Source of the DNA: CAG-791 sp963655255
Lineage (GTDB): Bacteria > Bacillota > Clostridia > Lachnospirales > Lachnospiraceae
Direction: 5' to 3'
DNA length: 64,000 bases
NCBI GenBank assembly: GCA_963655255.1
Contig: CAVKEB010000005.1
Span: forward strand, 62,001-126,000
Shown: positions 63,402 through 64,000 of the stretch, one piece after another
Layout of the letters: each line of letters starts with the position of its first letter
Numbering within the stretch: the stretch's first letter is position 1
Program-made: the position numbers and the translations under genes
Notes under the pieces: generated by a model
Databases searched by the model: none
What the model was told of the DNA's origin: nothing
What the model saw: only the letters and a program-made list of their open reading frames with translations

Positions 63402-63596
63402 TATTGTCCCCTTCGCATGAATTTCCCAAGATAGAGTTCTCAATGGGTATCTATTTCTCTGCCTCTACATATAATCTGACAGGCTCGGTTGTCCTTCACT
63501 CTGTTTCATCAAGGAAATTCATCTTCTCTTGATCATTAAACTTATCTACTATTTCTTTCCGAAATCATAATTTATTTCATGCTCCCTTTTACAAAA

Positions 63597-64000
63597 CTAG
63601 AAAGTCATCGGAGATGGTTCTAAGATTTCTTCAATTGTCTTAATTAAATTAGCTATATACGGGAATAACACGTCATCATCAAACTTTTGTAATTCACGTA
63701 TTGCTTTTTCTAATGAAATTTCATACTTGACATCATTTATATCAGATGCAATTTGTGTCATCTCTCCTGATGCCTTATCTTCAACATATATTTCCATGAC
63801 CTTACCAGACTTCAAATTTTCAATTTCTGAATATGCTGGTCTTCCTCTATGTTTACAAAAATTGTATATTTTCCTAATGTTTGACGTTGCAAATTGATTC
63901 CAGAACTCAACAATCTGGTCAATTGCTGGTATAAACTCAGGACACATCATTTTCAAATACTTAAATGGATTTTCTTCAGCGGTTGGAGAAGTTACATTTT
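63597..64000 (-). CDS. Unknown protein, N-terminal part beyond the window edge
   Basis: The last 134 codons of a gene running in from the right edge. The visible part is soluble and mostly helical with acidic C-terminal helices (ISLEKAIRELQKFDDDVLF, IANLIKTIEEILEP). A TTG at 63956 could start a shorter protein, but the frame stays open to the edge, so I treat it as partial. No family is recognised. It lies 195 bases upstream of the gajA-like gene on the same strand and might be part of the same island. Confidence 0.55.
   Translation of the reverse strand, partial: NVTSPTAEENPFKYLKMMCPEFIPAIDQIVEFWNQFATSNIRKIYNFCKHRGRPAYSEIENLKSGKVMEIYVEDKASGEMTQIASDINDVKYEISLEKAIRELQKFDDDVLFPYIANLIKTIEEILEPSPMTF

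Overview
The window reads as chromosomal DNA of a Gram-positive anaerobe of the Clostridia, most likely the Lachnospiraceae. The evidence is the dGTPase-dnaG-rpoD-trmK-nif3 order, a complete sodium/proton-type Rnf complex in the order CDGEAB, the ApbE/NusG-II/Gx-transporter group that often accompanies Rnf, tRNA genes without encoded CCA, and strong AGGAGG-type ribosome binding sites. I do not assign a genus. Nearly all genes lie on the minus strand, so the map is best read from high to low coordinates. By eye, about 1-54 kb is moderately GC-rich and 54-64 kb is clearly AT-richer.

Layout. 0-6.7 kb: macromolecular-synthesis genes (dGTPase, dnaG, rpoD, trmK, and a nif3-like gene cut by the left edge). 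7.1-7.6 kb: three tRNA genes (Val-GAC, Leu-AAG, Leu-CAG). 7.7-16.4 kb: a minus-strand run with apbE, hslO, and a surface O-acylation group (MBOAT, small anchored protein, SGNH hydrolase, acyltransferase 3) ending in a large membrane protein. 16.7-17.9 kb: NusG-II protein and Gx transporter on the plus strand. 18-28.7 kb: an eight-gene minus-strand glycoconjugate operon (FAD oxidoreductase, two GT2 enzymes, an SDR reductase/epimerase, a TIM-barrel isomerase, three large membrane proteins). 29-34.4 kb: the rnf operon with its own promoter, leader hairpin and terminator. 34.5-44.6 kb: seven further envelope-glycan genes. 44.7-56.7 kb: a polysaccharide locus with a Wzy-like polymerase, a GT11 fucosyltransferase, two other fucosyltransferase-fold proteins, a PglK/MsbA-type ABC exporter, GT2 and GT4 enzymes, a DUF5672 protein and a GT6 (ABO-type) transferase. 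56.8-64 kb: an AT-rich accessory island with a solenoid/membrane-pore protein, a broken acyltransferase, an IS66 remnant, small orphan genes and a Gabija-like pair (OLD-family nuclease plus UvrD-like helicase).

How the parts work together. Rnf couples ferredoxin:NAD+ oxidoreduction to ion transport, and ApbE would attach FMN to RnfG and RnfD. The glycan clusters supply sugar modification, polymerisation, flipping and acyl decoration of a cell-surface polymer. GT11 plus GT6 is the enzyme pair expected for a histo-blood-group-like terminal structure.

The most unusual structure is a dispersed, modular, hairpin-rich repeat. I found eight units between 5.4 and 26.5 kb. Every copy near a start codon lies in the same orientation relative to the downstream gene; at several genes its end carries the Shine-Dalgarno sequence inside a small hairpin. 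One copy is inserted in frame in a coding sequence. It could be a mobile palindromic element, an RNA regulatory element, or both.
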